Shown in pieces: positions 1 to 8,638 of a stretch of DNA of 47,739 nt. The notes beneath the pieces are model-generated. The model had not been told where the DNA came from, made no database searches, and saw nothing but the letters and a program-made list of their open reading frames with translations. How positions within the stretch are numbered: the stretch's first letter is position 1; each line of letters opens with the position of its first letter. Location of the stretch: the NCBI GenBank assembly GCA_016280595.1, contig JAEEHB010000049.1, positions 1-47,739 of the forward strand, given 5' to 3'. Position numbers and translations under genes: made by a program. This DNA is from Clostridiaceae bacterium (GTDB lineage Bacteria; Bacillota; Clostridia; Oscillospirales; Acutalibacteraceae).

Positions 1-335
1 AGGCCGAGGTTGAGGATGGTATCCATCATACCGGGCATTGATGCGCGGGCGCCGGAACGAACGGAAACAAGAAGAGGATTGGTGAGAGAGCCGAACTGCT
101 TGCCGTTCTTCTCTTCCATCTTCCTGACGCCTTCCATAGCCTGAGCCATGATTTCGTCATTGATTTTTCTGCCGTCTTCATAGTACTGGGTGCAGGCTTC
201 TGTGGTGATGGTGAAGCCGTAGGGAACGGGAAGGCCGATTTCGGTCATTTCCGCAAGGTTTGCGCCTTTGCCGCCGAGAAGGTTGCGCATAGTCATGTTG
301 CCTTCATCGAACATGTAGCAATATTTCTTGGACAT
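1..335 (-). CDS. ppdK: Pyruvate, phosphate dikinase, N-terminal part (runs off the window)
   Basis: This is the first 111 residues of PPDK, a cytosolic enzyme that interconverts pyruvate + ATP + Pi and phosphoenolpyruvate + AMP + PPi. It is often used glycolytically by anaerobic Clostridia. The start reads [12 protein letters not shown], followed by the [10 protein letters not shown] nucleotide-binding motif of PEP-utilising enzymes and, near residues 95-105, the [14 protein letters not shown] motif typical of PPDK. The ATG at 335 is preceded by GGAGG at 346-350 with good spacing. The gene continues leftwards out of the window. It has its own promoter at 418-446 and a leader hairpin. PEP synthase is less likely because the SMPGMMDT region is PPDK-like. 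Confidence 0.96.
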   Translation of the reverse strand, partial: MSKKYCYMFDEGNMTMRNLLGGKGANLAEMTEIGLPVPYGFTITTEACTQYYEDGRKINDEIMAQAMEGVRKMEEKNGKQFGSLTNPLLVSVRSGARASMPGMMDTILNLG

Positions 336-375
336 TTCGGGTTTACCTCCGATTCAGAATTTGTTTTGGGGCGGG

Positions 376-391
376 GCGCCTCGGGAGGCGC
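376..391 (-). promoter_or_regulatory. Perfect hairpin in the ppdK 5' leader
   Basis: GCGCCTC-GG-GAGGCGC is a perfect 16-nt palindrome in the roughly 75-nt leader between the ppdK promoter and its ribosome binding site. No T-run follows, so it is not an intrinsic terminator. It could stabilise the mRNA 5' end or bind a regulator; no function is proven. Confidence 0.45.
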
Positions 392-417
392 ATTTGCCCT
401 CTATTTTGACCGCTAAC

Positions 418-446
418 ATTGTATCACAGCATAAAATATTTGTAAA
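418..446 (-). promoter_or_regulatory. Promoter of ppdK (sigma-A type, extended -10)
   Basis: On the minus strand TTTACA and TACAAT are separated by exactly 17 nt, with TG one base before the -10 (TGTGATACAAT). It lies about 80 bp upstream of the ppdK start. Confidence 0.75.
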
Positions 447-488
447 CAGATAATTTTCGATAATTCTATTTTTGTATTATGTAAATAA

Positions 489-515
489 TCGGGTGGTTGA
501 GCCGCCCGATTTTTT
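489..515. terminator. GC-rich hairpin upstream of the ppdK promoter
   Basis: ATCGGGTGG and CGCCCGAT form a stem with a short loop, followed by a T-run only in the plus direction (510-515). On the minus strand, where the neighbouring genes lie, it has only a weak T-rich tail, so it may be a back-up terminator behind the hairpin at 547-572, or a terminator for antisense plus-strand transcripts. Confidence 0.4.
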
Positions 516-545
516 GTGAAAATGTCACATTGAAGAGCACAAATA

Positions 546-573
546 AAAACTCCCGCCCGGAGGCAGGAGTTTC
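546..573 (-). terminator. Intrinsic terminator of the 585-1382 gene
   Basis: AAACTCCTGCC and GGCGGGAGTTT pair, with one G-T wobble, around a short loop and are followed by TTTTTAT on the minus strand, 12 bp after the stop codon. Confidence 0.8.
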
Positions 574-584
574 AGGTTTTGCTT

Positions 585-1382
585 TTACTTTTCGTATTTC
601 GCGTTTTCGAGTTTGTAGATATATCCTCCCGCCTCACCGTCGCTTCCGGGCGTGAGGATGTTATAGGTGACATACATGGTGTCGCCGATGAAGAAAATGT
701 TTTCCGCCTCGTTTTCCGTCACGGGCAGGGCGCATTTGCCTTCGTAATTGCCGTTTGTATCGTACTTGTAGATGTAATTCTCCTTGTAGTAAACGGCATA
801 GATATATTCGCCGTCGGTGTCAATTGTCTGGCGGGTAAAGCCGTTGTTTATCATATCAAACGTGCCCGTCACCTCAAAGTTGCTGTTCATTTCAACCACG
901 GTGTAAGTGTTTGAAATGCCGGCGTAGTAGAAGTCGCCGTCGCCTACATAGACCACCGAATAAACCTTTGAGGAAATATCCCTTGTGGACTTGATTTCGA
1001 GAGTATCGGGGTCAACGAAAGTGAGGGTGGAATAATTGGGCTTGTTGTTGCACACTATGAGTTCGCGGGTGTTGCTGTTGTAGGTGATATCGTTCGCGTG
1101 GTCAATCCTGAGTTCGCCCGAAACCTTGACCGTCTGCATGGTAGCCGCCGATATTTTCACAAGACGGCAGGGCACGTTTCCGTCCTCCGCCTTGGGGTCT
1201 ATGAGAGTCTGATAGATGTATGTGCCGTCGGTGCATCCGCCTTCAACCGTACGCACGTTTTCATACGAAGGAATAACGCCGACTTTCGTCATTGTCATCT
1301 CGGGCTCTTTCGGGCCGAAAAGGCCGAAAAGGCTGAGAATACTCATAAAGAATGAGATCAGAATCTGAAAAAACTGCTGCAT
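585..1382 (-). CDS. Membrane-anchored protein with propeller-like repeats
   Basis: A 265-residue protein of unknown function. Residues 1-24 are strongly hydrophobic (FFQILISFFMSILSLFGLFG) without an obvious cleavage or lipobox site, so it is probably an N-terminally anchored extracellular protein. The rest is a series of roughly 40-residue units with the rhythm 'YxVxYVGDGDFYYAG...V', 'DGEYIYAVYYKENYIYKYDTNG' and 'FIGDTMYVTYN', typical of beta-propeller blades (about five). Start ATG 1382 has AAAGGAGAG upstream. It has its own promoter (1416-1444) and a strong terminator, so it is monocistronic. Its upstream neighbour is the PASTA-kinase-like gene, but a terminator lies between them. The fold is inferred from repeat rhythm; no family name is claimed. 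Confidence 0.75.
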   Translation of the reverse strand: MQQFFQILISFFMSILSLFGLFGPKEPEMTMTKVGVIPSYENVRTVEGGCTDGTYIYQTLIDPKAEDGNVPCRLVKISAATMQTVKVSGELRIDHANDITYNSNTRELIVCNNKPNYSTLTFVDPDTLEIKSTRDISSKVYSVVYVGDGDFYYAGISNTYTVVEMNSNFEVTGTFDMINNGFTRQTIDTDGEYIYAVYYKENYIYKYDTNGNYEGKCALPVTENEAENIFFIGDTMYVTYNILTPGSDGEAGGYIYKLENAKYEK

Positions 1383-1415
1383 TTCTTTCTCTCCTTTCCC
1401 TTTAAGGGTCGTAAC

Positions 1416-1444
1416 AGATTATCACAGGAAACGCAGGAATGCAA
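1416..1444 (-). promoter_or_regulatory. Promoter of the 585-1382 gene (extended -10)
   Basis: TTGCAT, 17-nt spacer, TAATCT on the minus strand, with TGTGA directly before the -10. It lies 34 bp before the start codon. Confidence 0.7.
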
Positions 1445-1492
1445 GGGCTTAAATGTTAATTTTTTTCGCGCCCGGCTTATTATTCGATTGCG

Positions 1493-1527
1493 GCAAAATA
1501 AAAGCCGGGGCTTCGTGCCTCCGGCTG
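1493..1527 (-). terminator. Intrinsic terminator of the PASTA-kinase-like gene
   Basis: AGCCGG-A-GGC, loop ACGAA, GCC-C-CGGCT, then TTTTATTTT on the minus strand, about 15 bp after the stop at 1542. Confidence 0.8.
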
Positions 1528-1541
1528 TGTGTTTTATGCGA

Positions 1542-3272
1542 TTATTCGTCGCCCGTGTCGTACATCGGCTCGAGCTCTTCGTAAGTCTGCACGGGCCCAT
1601 CTTCTTCGTTGTAATCCGGCTCGTCCCACGACGGCTGTGTGGCGGGAGCAACCTGCTCCGCGGTGGTCGTGGTGGGTGAAACATATACCTTGAGCGTGAC
1701 TTTGGTGCCCACATCGTATTTCTGATTTTCTGTGAGGGAAACCATAATCACTTCGCCGTCGGCGTAGTTGCCGACAGTCGTTTCGGATTTCACAACCTCA
1801 AAGCCGAGTTCGGTAAGACGGGCGGATGCCTCTTCGAATTTTGCGCCGACAACATAGGGCAGTACAACCTTTTCCTTGCCTTTGCTGACATAGAGGGTAA
1901 TCTCCGTGCCCTTGCCTACCATGGTGTCGGGGTCAATACTCTGGGTGATGACATAGCCTGCATTGACATCGTCGCTGTATATTTCCTGTGACTTGATTTT
2001 GAAATTGCTGTTGAATACGGGATTCGACTCAATGTCATAGTAGCTTCTGCCTAAGAAATTGGGCACGGCGGTAAGTTCCGCATCCTGCTCAACAGTGGTT
2101 GTCTCCTTGCCGGGCACCACGATTCTGTCCTTGAAAACGGTAAGCATAAGCGCCGCGAAGATTGCGATTCCCGCAAGGGCAATCACGCCTGCCGTGATGC
2201 CTATAATCGCGGCGGGTTTCATCTTCTTTTTCTTTTTGGCGGGAGCGGGTGTACCTGCGGTTTTATTGATTGCCTGCTGCCTGTTGAACTGCTCTCCCGA
2301 GGCGGTGGCGACGGGTGAAGCGGAAAGCTCCGCGCGAAGCTGCTCAACGGTCCTGGTCCTGTCGTTGGGCTGAATCTGAAGGGCGTTGATAAGGCCGTTT
2401 ATTACATACGCGGGCAGTGATTCGGCAAACTTGCCGGGCACCATAAGGCGGTCGTTTACTGCCCTCTCCCTTGCGGGAATCGGGTCGGAACCGATGAGGG
2501 CTCTGTAAAGCACGGCGGCAAAGGCGTAAATGTCGGTCCACGGGCCCTGCTGGGCATCCGAGCCGTATTGCTCTATCGGGGCGTAACCGTCAAAAATCTG
2601 AGGGTTGAGTTTGCCTCCGGCGGAGCGCACTTCGCCGATTGAAAAGCCTGTGATTTTAATCTTGCCGTCTTCGCCTATCACAAGCGTGGTGGGCGAAATT
2701 CCGCGGTGTATAATGCCGTTTTTATGAAGATTTCCGAGCGTTGAAAGCGTGGGCATAAGAAGCTGCCTTGCCTTCTCCCAGGGGATGTATCCCGTCTTGC
2801 TGCGCAGGAGGAAGTCCCTTAGCGAAATGCCGTCAAAATGATCGTAAACGGCAAAGGATGTGCCGTAATCTTCAAACACGGCGGTAACGTTTATGAGAGC
2901 GGAAAGTCCGCTGAGTTTTTCGAGTTTGCCCCACATTTCCTCAAACGAGCGGCGCATTTCGGCGAATGCCGCTTCGTTGCCGAGCATCACCTGAAGATTG
3001 AGGCTCAGGCCGGACCTGGTGGTGATGGCGGCAGGGCTGAATTCCCTGATATTTACCGCCTTGCGCTCGGTTAAATCCCACCCGATATAGGTGATGCCCT
3101 CTCCGTTTCTTTCGAGGGCGCGCCCGAGCAGATATCTGTTGGCAACTACCGTGCGAACGGGCAGAAAAGGCGGCTCCTGCACGGTGTCAACATGAAAACC
3201 GCAGTGAGGGCACTTCTTCTCGGTGCCTATCTCACGCATGCAGCCCATACAAAGGCTTTCCGAACTGATCAT
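1542..3272 (-). CDS. Zinc-ribbon / PASTA receptor-like protein with a catalytically dead kinase domain
   Basis: A 576-residue membrane protein built like the Clostridial zinc-ribbon PASTA kinases. It has a Cys4 zinc ribbon (C8-x2-C11...C21-x2-C24), a kinase fold (about 44-310), a Lys-rich stop (about 345-351), one membrane helix (about 353-378), and two extracellular PASTA domains (about 400-535) that in relatives bind muropeptide or lipid II. The fold is recognisable from GEGITYIG, YAPIEQY and GPWTDIYAFA. The catalytic residues are changed: the VAIK lysine is Arg76, HRD is H189-R190-G191, the catalytic-loop Asn is Thr196, and DFG reads G209-F210-S211. It is therefore probably a pseudokinase acting as a sensor or scaffold. 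It has its own promoter (3331-3359) and terminator. No PP2C phosphatase gene lies beside it. Confidence 0.9.
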   Translation of the reverse strand: MISSESLCMGCMREIGTEKKCPHCGFHVDTVQEPPFLPVRTVVANRYLLGRALERNGEGITYIGWDLTERKAVNIREFSPAAITTRSGLSLNLQVMLGNEAAFAEMRRSFEEMWGKLEKLSGLSALINVTAVFEDYGTSFAVYDHFDGISLRDFLLRSKTGYIPWEKARQLLMPTLSTLGNLHKNGIIHRGISPTTLVIGEDGKIKITGFSIGEVRSAGGKLNPQIFDGYAPIEQYGSDAQQGPWTDIYAFAAVLYRALIGSDPIPARERAVNDRLMVPGKFAESLPAYVINGLINALQIQPNDRTRTVEQLRAELSASPVATASGEQFNRQQAINKTAGTPAPAKKKKKMKPAAIIGITAGVIALAGIAIFAALMLTVFKDRIVVPGKETTTVEQDAELTAVPNFLGRSYYDIESNPVFNSNFKIKSQEIYSDDVNAGYVITQSIDPDTMVGKGTEITLYVSKGKEKVVLPYVVGAKFEEASARLTELGFEVVKSETTVGNYADGEVIMVSLTENQKYDVGTKVTLKVYVSPTTTTAEQVAPATQPSWDEPDYNEEDGPVQTYEELEPMYDTGDE

Positions 3273-3330
3273 ATATAAGAATCTCCTTCAGTCAAGAGCA
3301 ATTTTCAGACATAGTCCCGCTATTGTTGCT

Positions 3331-3359
3331 ATCTTATCAAAAGCGATTTTCTTTGTCAA
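3331..3359 (-). promoter_or_regulatory. Promoter of the PASTA-kinase-like gene
   Basis: A consensus TTGACA, 17-nt spacer and TAAGAT on the minus strand, with an extended TGA before the -10, about 60 bp before the start at 3272. Confidence 0.8.
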
Positions 3360-3443
3360 CGGTGGTTACACCTTTGTAATAATTTTTGTTATTCTTGTTT
3401 AATTTTTTGATTAAATATTTGTTTTGAAATATTCTTTTTCATC

Positions 3444-3472
3444 TTGAAGTCGGCGGCGGCACAATATATAAT
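3444..3472 (+). promoter_or_regulatory. Promoter of the glycogen operon
   Basis: TTGAAG, 17-nt spacer, TATAAT, about 100 bp upstream of glgB. The gene-free stretch 3273-3571 otherwise holds the divergent promoter at 3331-3359, an AT-rich middle (3360-3440) and an unremarkable leader; I see no riboswitch. Confidence 0.75.
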
Positions 3473-3571
3473 ATGATTGTGTTATTGTATGATGGCGTAT
3501 AGTGCGGTAATCAGCAGTAAAACCAGGCGACCCTCACGGTCTCCCTCCCAAAACGAATCAGGAGGTCCTTT

Positions 3572-5455
3572 ATGGCAAAGAAAGAAAATGTGCCGCTTTA
3601 TCTCTTTCATGAAGGCACAAACGCAAAAGCCTACGAATATCTCGGCTCTCACGCCGACGGCGACGGCGCCGTATTCAGAGTGTGGGCTCCCAATGCAAAA
3701 TGGGTAGGCGTTGCCGGAGATTTCAACGGCTGGCAGGCCGGAAACTCCCCTATGGAAAAAGTCAGCGGCGGCGTATGGCAGTGCAGAGTGGAAAAAGTCA
3801 GCAGATATGACGCTTACAAATATCTCATCACCGCAAACGACGGCCACTCCTTCTACAAGGCCGACCCCTATGCTTTCCACTGTGAAACAAGGCCGGGCAC
3901 CGCATCAAAATTCTACGAACTTCCCGATTTCAAATGGACCGATTCGGCCTGGCTGAAAAAGAGAAAAGAGAGAGACATATATTCCTCGCCCGTCAATATT
4001 TACGAAGTGCACGCAGGCTCCTGGCAGACTTATGCCGACGGCAACAACCTGCCCTACCGCGAACTCGCCGACAGGCTCGTGCCGTATGTAAAAGATATGG
4101 GCTACACCCATATTGAGCTGCTGCCGATAATGGAGCATCCCTTTGACGGCTCGTGGGGCTACCAGGTCACCGGCTATTTCGCCCCTACTTCAAGGTACGG
4201 CACGCCCGAGGATTTCGCCTACCTTGTAAACACCGCCCACAAAGCAGGCATAGGCGTGATACTCGACTGGGTGCCCGCCCACTTCCCGAAGGATGCCTTC
4301 GGGCTGTATGAATTTGACGGCTCACCATGCTACGAATACCCCGACCCGCGCAAAGGCGAGCATTACCAATGGGGCACAAAGGTATTCGACTACGGCAGAA
4401 ACGAAGTGCGCTCGTTCCTTATGTCCAGCGCGATGTTCTGGATTGAAAAGTATCATATAGACGGCCTCAGGGTTGACGCCGTGGCGTCAATGCTTTACCT
4501 CGACTACGGCAGGGACGACGGCCACTGGATTGCAAACAAATACGGCGGCCACGAAAACCTGGAAGCGGTCGATTTCATAAGAAAACTCAATGAAATCATC
4601 TTCCGTGAGCACCCCGATGTGCTTATGATTGCGGAGGAAAGCACCTCCTGGCCGATGGTTTCAAAGCCCACCTTCAGCGGCGGACTCGGCTTCAATTTCA
4701 AGTGGAATATGGGCTGGATGAATGACTGCCTGCGTTACTTCTCGCTCGACGGCATATTCAGAAAGTTCAATCACGACTGCCTCACCTTCTCATTCTTCTA
4801 CGCCTTCTCGGAAAACTTCGTGCTTCCGATTTCGCACGACGAAGTGGTGCACGGCAAGTGCTCGCTCATAAACAAGATGCCCGGCACATACGAAGAAAAG
4901 TTTGCCGGTGTGAGGTCTTTCCTCGGTTATATGATGTCGCACCCCGGCAAAAAACTTCTCTTTATGGGCAGTGAATTCGGTCAGTTTATCGAGTGGAATT
5001 ACAAGCAGGGGCTTGACTGGCTTCTTCTTGATTACGACGCTCACAGGCAGCTGCAGAATTATGTGAAGGCTCTCAATAAATTCTATCTCTCAAAGCCTGC
5101 TTTCTGGGAGGAGGATTACAGCTGGGACGGCTTCAGGTGGATAGTCAGTGACGACAGCACAAACTCCGTTGTGGCATACATCAGAAGCGACCGCAAGGGC
5201 AAAAACATAATCTCGGTGTGCAACTTCACAACGGTTGACCGCTGTAAATACAGAATAGGCGTGCCCGAGAGCGGCACCTACAGACCCGTCTTCTCTTCCG
5301 CCTCGCCCGAATACGGCGGCAGAGGCAGGAGCACCTGCTCGTCCGTAAAGGCGCAGAAGATACCCATGCACGGATACGAATACAGCATTGAACTCGACCT
5401 CGAGGGCCTGAGCTGCATGTATATAGAAAACACTTCAAGGAAAAAAAACCGTTAA
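3572..5455 (+). CDS. glgB: 1,4-alpha-glucan branching enzyme
   Basis: A 627-residue GH13 branching enzyme that introduces alpha-1,6 branches into growing glycogen in the cytosol. It has an N-terminal CBM48 (VFRVWAPNA...VAGDFNGW, residues about 30-55). The GH13 regions are present: DWVPAHF (region I), [11 protein letters not shown] with the nucleophile Asp (II), AEESTSWP with the acid/base Glu (III), and ISHDEVVHG (IV). The C-terminal beta domain follows. Length is normal for bacterial GlgB. The ATG at 3572 follows AGGAGG with good spacing. It is the first gene of the operon; glgC starts 14 bp after its stop behind a fresh AAGGAGG. Confidence 0.97.
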   Translation: MAKKENVPLYLFHEGTNAKAYEYLGSHADGDGAVFRVWAPNAKWVGVAGDFNGWQAGNSPMEKVSGGVWQCRVEKVSRYDAYKYLITANDGHSFYKADPYAFHCETRPGTASKFYELPDFKWTDSAWLKKRKERDIYSSPVNIYEVHAGSWQTYADGNNLPYRELADRLVPYVKDMGYTHIELLPIMEHPFDGSWGYQVTGYFAPTSRYGTPEDFAYLVNTAHKAGIGVILDWVPAHFPKDAFGLYEFDGSPCYEYPDPRKGEHYQWGTKVFDYGRNEVRSFLMSSAMFWIEKYHIDGLRVDAVASMLYLDYGRDDGHWIANKYGGHENLEAVDFIRKLNEIIFREHPDVLMIAEESTSWPMVSKPTFSGGLGFNFKWNMGWMNDCLRYFSLDGIFRKFNHDCLTFSFFYAFSENFVLPISHDEVVHGKCSLINKMPGTYEEKFAGVRSFLGYMMSHPGKKLLFMGSEFGQFIEWNYKQGLDWLLLDYDAHRQLQNYVKALNKFYLSKPAFWEEDYSWDGFRWIVSDDSTNSVVAYIRSDRKGKNIISVCNFTTVDRCKYRIGVPESGTYRPVFSSASPEYGGRGRSTCSSVKAQKIPMHGYEYSIELDLEGLSCMYIENTSRKKNR

Positions 5456-5469
5456 GGAGGATTCATAAA

Positions 5470-6684
5470 ATGGCAAGAAAACCCGAATGTATTGCAATGT
5501 TGCTCGCGGGCGGCCAGGGAAGCCGTCTCGGCATACTCACAAAGAAAATCGCCAAACCCGCCGTACCCTACGGCGGAAAGTACAGGATAATCGACTTTCC
5601 CCTGTCAAACTGCGTAAACTCCGGCATCTACACGGTCGGCGTGCTTACCCAGTATCAGCCGCTTGAGCTCAACGATTATATCGGCAACGGCGCACCCTGG
5701 GACCTTGACAGGACAAACGGCGGCGTACACATTCTTTCTCCTTATCAGCAGATTAAAGGCACCGAGTGGTACAAGGGCACCGCAAACGCCATTTACCAGA
5801 ATATCAATTTCATTGAAAGATACGACCCCGAATATGTAAAGAATCTTTCAGGCGAACACATCTACAAGATGGATTACGACAAGATGCTGGATTAACACAA
5901 AGAGAAAAACGCTGACTGCACAATAGCGATGCTCGAAGTGCCCTGGGAAGAGGCAAGCAGATTCGGCCTTATGATAGTCAACGAAGACGGCAGTATTTCC
6001 GAGTTTGAAGAGAAGCCCAAAAATCCGAGAAGCAACAAGGCCTCTATGGGCGTGTATATCTTCAACTGGCAGAAACTGCGCAAGTATCTCATTGACGACG
6101 AGGCAAACGAAAACTCCGGCAACGATTTCGGCCACGACGTAATTCCCGCGATGCACTCAAACGGCGAAAGAATGTTTGCCTATCAGTTTGACGGCTACTG
6201 GAAGGATGTAGGCACAATCAACAGCCTCTGGGATGCAAACCTCGACCTGCTCAATCCCAATGTTGACCTTGACCTCGATGATGACAGCTGGAAAATTTAT
6301 TCAAAATCTCCCGCCGCGCCGCCACACTTTACGGGCGAAAACGCACAGATAGAAAACAGCATGATAAATGAAGGCTGCGAAATTTACGGCAACATAGATT
6401 TCTCGGTGCTCTTTGCAAATGTCACGGTGGAAGAGGGCGCAAATGTCAAATACTCAATCGTGATGCCCGGCACCACAATAAAAAAGGGCGCGACCGTGCA
6501 GTATTCGATAGTCGCCGAAAACGCGGTGATTGAAGAAGGCGCCGTTGTAGGCGCAAGCCCCGAGCATATGGAAAACATTGACGACTGGGGCGTAGCCGTT
6601 ATAGGCAACGGTGTGACAATCGGCAAAAACGCCGTTGTCGAGCCGAAAGCAATGATAGACGAAGATATGGGAGGTAACAACTGA
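5470..6684 (+). pseudogene. glgC: Glucose-1-phosphate adenylyltransferase with an in-frame TAA at codon 142
   Basis: GlgC makes ADP-glucose from glucose-1-P and ATP, the committed step of bacterial glycogen synthesis. Codons 1-141 (5470-5892) cover the nucleotidyltransferase core: [39 protein letters not shown] and the [12 protein letters not shown] stretch. TAA then sits at 5893-5895, exactly where relatives have a Tyr codon (MLD-Y-HKEKNAD). The same frame runs on without a gap through [28 protein letters not shown] and the left-handed beta-helix domain to the TGA at 6682-6684. So a single TAT/TAC-to-TAA change, not an indel, breaks the gene. A downstream ATG at 5929 has no good ribosome binding site and would lack the catalytic core. 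The cause may be a real nonsense mutation or a sequencing/assembly error. Start ATG 5470 has AAGGAGG. Confidence 0.93.
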
Positions 6685-7796
6685 TGGCAATCAATGATGT
6701 ACTCGGCATTATCTTTTCAAATGCCAATGACGAAGCAGTGCCCGAACTTACCTCTCTGAGGACTATGGGCTCCGTACCCTTCGCAGGCCGCTATCGTCTT
6801 ATAGATTTTCCGCTTTCAAGCATGGTTAACTCCGGCATCACGAAAGTGGGCGTTATCACTAACAGCAATTACCGCTCCCTTATGGATCACATAGGCAACG
6901 GCAACTCCTGGGATCTCGCGAGAAAGAGGGACGGTCTCACAATTCTGCCTCCCTTCAACGCTCCCTCAGCCGGCATATACAGCGGCAAGGCGGACGCTCT
7001 TTACGGCAGTATCGGCTACATAAGCGACTCCGGCAAGGATTACGTTCTGCTCGTTGACTGCAACATTATCTGCAGCATCAACTATGAGGATATGCTTAAA
7101 TTCGCGCAGAAGAAAAACGCGGATATGGTTATCGCATCCGCTTACGGTCTGCCGCCTCACCTGCCCGACACCATGGAATACGCGTTTGACGAAACGGGCA
7201 AGATTATGGATGTGAAATATGTTGACTATTTCAGCAAAGCGGTCAACTATTCGCTCAAAACAATGCTCGTCAAGAGGACTCTGCTTGAGCGTCTGCTTCA
7301 CGAAGCGCACGCCAAGAGGATATCCACTCTCGAAGAACTTGTTTCCAAAAACACAGGCAATATCAATATGTACTGCTATATGCAGGAAGGCTATGTAAAG
7401 GTGATTGAATCTGTTTCATCCTACTACGATATCAGCCTTGACCTGCTTAAAAGCGATGTGAGAAAACAGCTATTCAGCCCCGAAAGACCCGTATATACCA
7501 AAACGGGTGACAGGACTCCCGCCATTTACGGCATAAACGCGAAGGCGAAGAATTCGCTCGTTGCCGACGGCTGTAAGATTGAGGGCGAGGTTGAAAACTG
7601 CATTCTCTTCAGAGGGGTTAAAATCGGCAAAGGCGCTAAGGTCACAAACTCCATAATCATGCAGGATACCGTAATCGGCGACAATGCCGAAATCGACTGC
7701 GTGATTGCGGACAAGGACGTAACCGTCAAAACCGGCAAAAAACTTTGCGGCGCTTCAAACTATCCCGTCTATATCGGTAAAGGAATAGTAATCTGA
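6684..7796 (+). CDS. glgD: Glucose-1-phosphate adenylyltransferase subunit GlgD
   Basis: A 370-residue paralogue of GlgC, found in Firmicutes as the second subunit of the ADP-glucose pyrophosphorylase. The N-terminal half has the degraded nucleotidyltransferase pattern typical of GlgD (GIIFSNANDEAVPELTSLR replaces the GGxGxRL loop), then FAGRYRLIDFPLSSMVNSG and GNGNSWDLARKRDGLTILPP. The C-terminal half has hexapeptide beta-helix repeats (GEVENCILFRGVKIGKGA). Its ATG overlaps the glgC TGA by one base (ATGA), so translation is coupled to glgC. GlgD alone is thought to have little or no catalytic activity in known systems, which matters because glgC is interrupted here. Confidence 0.95.
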   Translation: MAINDVLGIIFSNANDEAVPELTSLRTMGSVPFAGRYRLIDFPLSSMVNSGITKVGVITNSNYRSLMDHIGNGNSWDLARKRDGLTILPPFNAPSAGIYSGKADALYGSIGYISDSGKDYVLLVDCNIICSINYEDMLKFAQKKNADMVIASAYGLPPHLPDTMEYAFDETGKIMDVKYVDYFSKAVNYSLKTMLVKRTLLERLLHEAHAKRISTLEELVSKNTGNINMYCYMQEGYVKVIESVSSYYDISLDLLKSDVRKQLFSPERPVYTKTGDRTPAIYGINAKAKNSLVADGCKIEGEVENCILFRGVKIGKGAKVTNSIIMQDTVIGDNAEIDCVIADKDVTVKTGKKLCGASNYPVYIGKGIVI

Positions 7797-7817
7797 TACG
7801 AAGAGAGAGAAACCGAA

Positions 7818-8621
7818 ATGGCTCTGGACAAAAGAAAAACAATGAATATCGTCACAATCGCGGCGGGCGCGCTTGCCGTGATACTCGTGACAGTTGTAAT
7901 TCTCGTGAAAACGGGAGTGCTCAAACCTTCAAGGTCTGCCGAATCGACCACAGACGGCACCGTAATTGTATCGGAAGTGGTTGAATACAGCGAAGTAAAT
8001 GACGAGGGCGAAATAGAGTATTACACGATGATAAACTACTATATGAAGCCAAGCATTTCTTCAAACCACAGTTACCCTTATGTGCCTCCGAAGACCACCA
8101 CGGTGCCCGAAACGACCACCGAAAAGGAATACTACATTGAGTATACCGATGTGGAAGAGGAAACCGACGAAAACGGCGAAAAGGTGACCGACGAGCAGGG
8201 CAGAGCGGTTACAAAGCAGGTTGTACACACAAAGAAAACCGATGAGCAGGGCAACGTTATAGAAAACGGCACAACTGCCGAGCCCACAACGGTTACAACC
8301 AGCCAGCAGACCACAAGTATCGTTTACCGCACCGACCCGATAAGCAAAAGACCGATTAAGAATATCAAGGGCGAATATATAACCATAGGCATTGCAACGG
8401 AAGCGCCCACCACAACCACCACAACCACCAAGCCGGTTGTACACGTGAAGGGCGAAACCACAACAAAAGCCCCCGAAACGACAACCAAGAAGCAGGCGGA
8501 ATCAACAACTTCCGACACTTCCGTGACAAATCCGTCAACGGAAAATGTTCCTTCATCCGAAGCGGTTACTCCGGTTGCCGCCGAAAGCGACCGCGGTGAA
8601 GTTTCACCGGCGGCACAGTAA
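7818..8621 (+). CDS. Single-pass membrane protein with a Thr-rich outer region
   Basis: A 267-residue protein of unknown function. A basic N-terminus (ALDKRKT) is followed by one hydrophobic helix (about residues 10-31, IVTIAAGALAVILVTVVILV), giving a type II anchor with the rest outside. The exterior is low-complexity: poly-Thr tracts (PKTTTVPETTTEKE, APTTTTTTTKP, GETTTKAPETTTKK), an acidic 'TDENGEKVTDEQG' stretch and a Ser/Thr/Pro-rich tail. No enzyme motif is visible. It sits 21 bp after glgD and 17 bp before glgA, so it is almost certainly co-transcribed with cytosolic glycogen enzymes, an odd place for a surface protein. The Thr tracts resemble those of the 17258-18138 gene pair. Confidence 0.8.
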   Translation: MALDKRKTMNIVTIAAGALAVILVTVVILVKTGVLKPSRSAESTTDGTVIVSEVVEYSEVNDEGEIEYYTMINYYMKPSISSNHSYPYVPPKTTTVPETTTEKEYYIEYTDVEEETDENGEKVTDEQGRAVTKQVVHTKKTDEQGNVIENGTTAEPTTVTTSQQTTSIVYRTDPISKRPIKNIKGEYITIGIATEAPTTTTTTTKPVVHVKGETTTKAPETTTKKQAESTTSDTSVTNPSTENVPSSEAVTPVAAESDRGEVSPAAQ

Positions 8622-8638
8622 AGAAAGTGAGAGATGAT

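Noticed and set aside
5893-5895. Stop-codon reassignment (TAA read as Tyr) in this genome
   Set aside because: TAA ends many genes here, including glgB, rplS and glgA, with terminators or starts directly after, so TAA is a normal stop.
5929-6684. An independent gene starting at ATG 5929 after the glgC stop
   Set aside because: It is in the same frame as glgC, has no good ribosome binding site, and its sequence is the natural continuation of GlgC; it is better read as the second half of an interrupted glgC.
8061-8556. Antisense reading frames over the Thr-rich gene
   Set aside because: They arise from the reverse of ACC/ACA Thr codons giving Val/Gly/Trp-rich nonsense; there is no ribosome binding site and the plus-strand gene explains the region.
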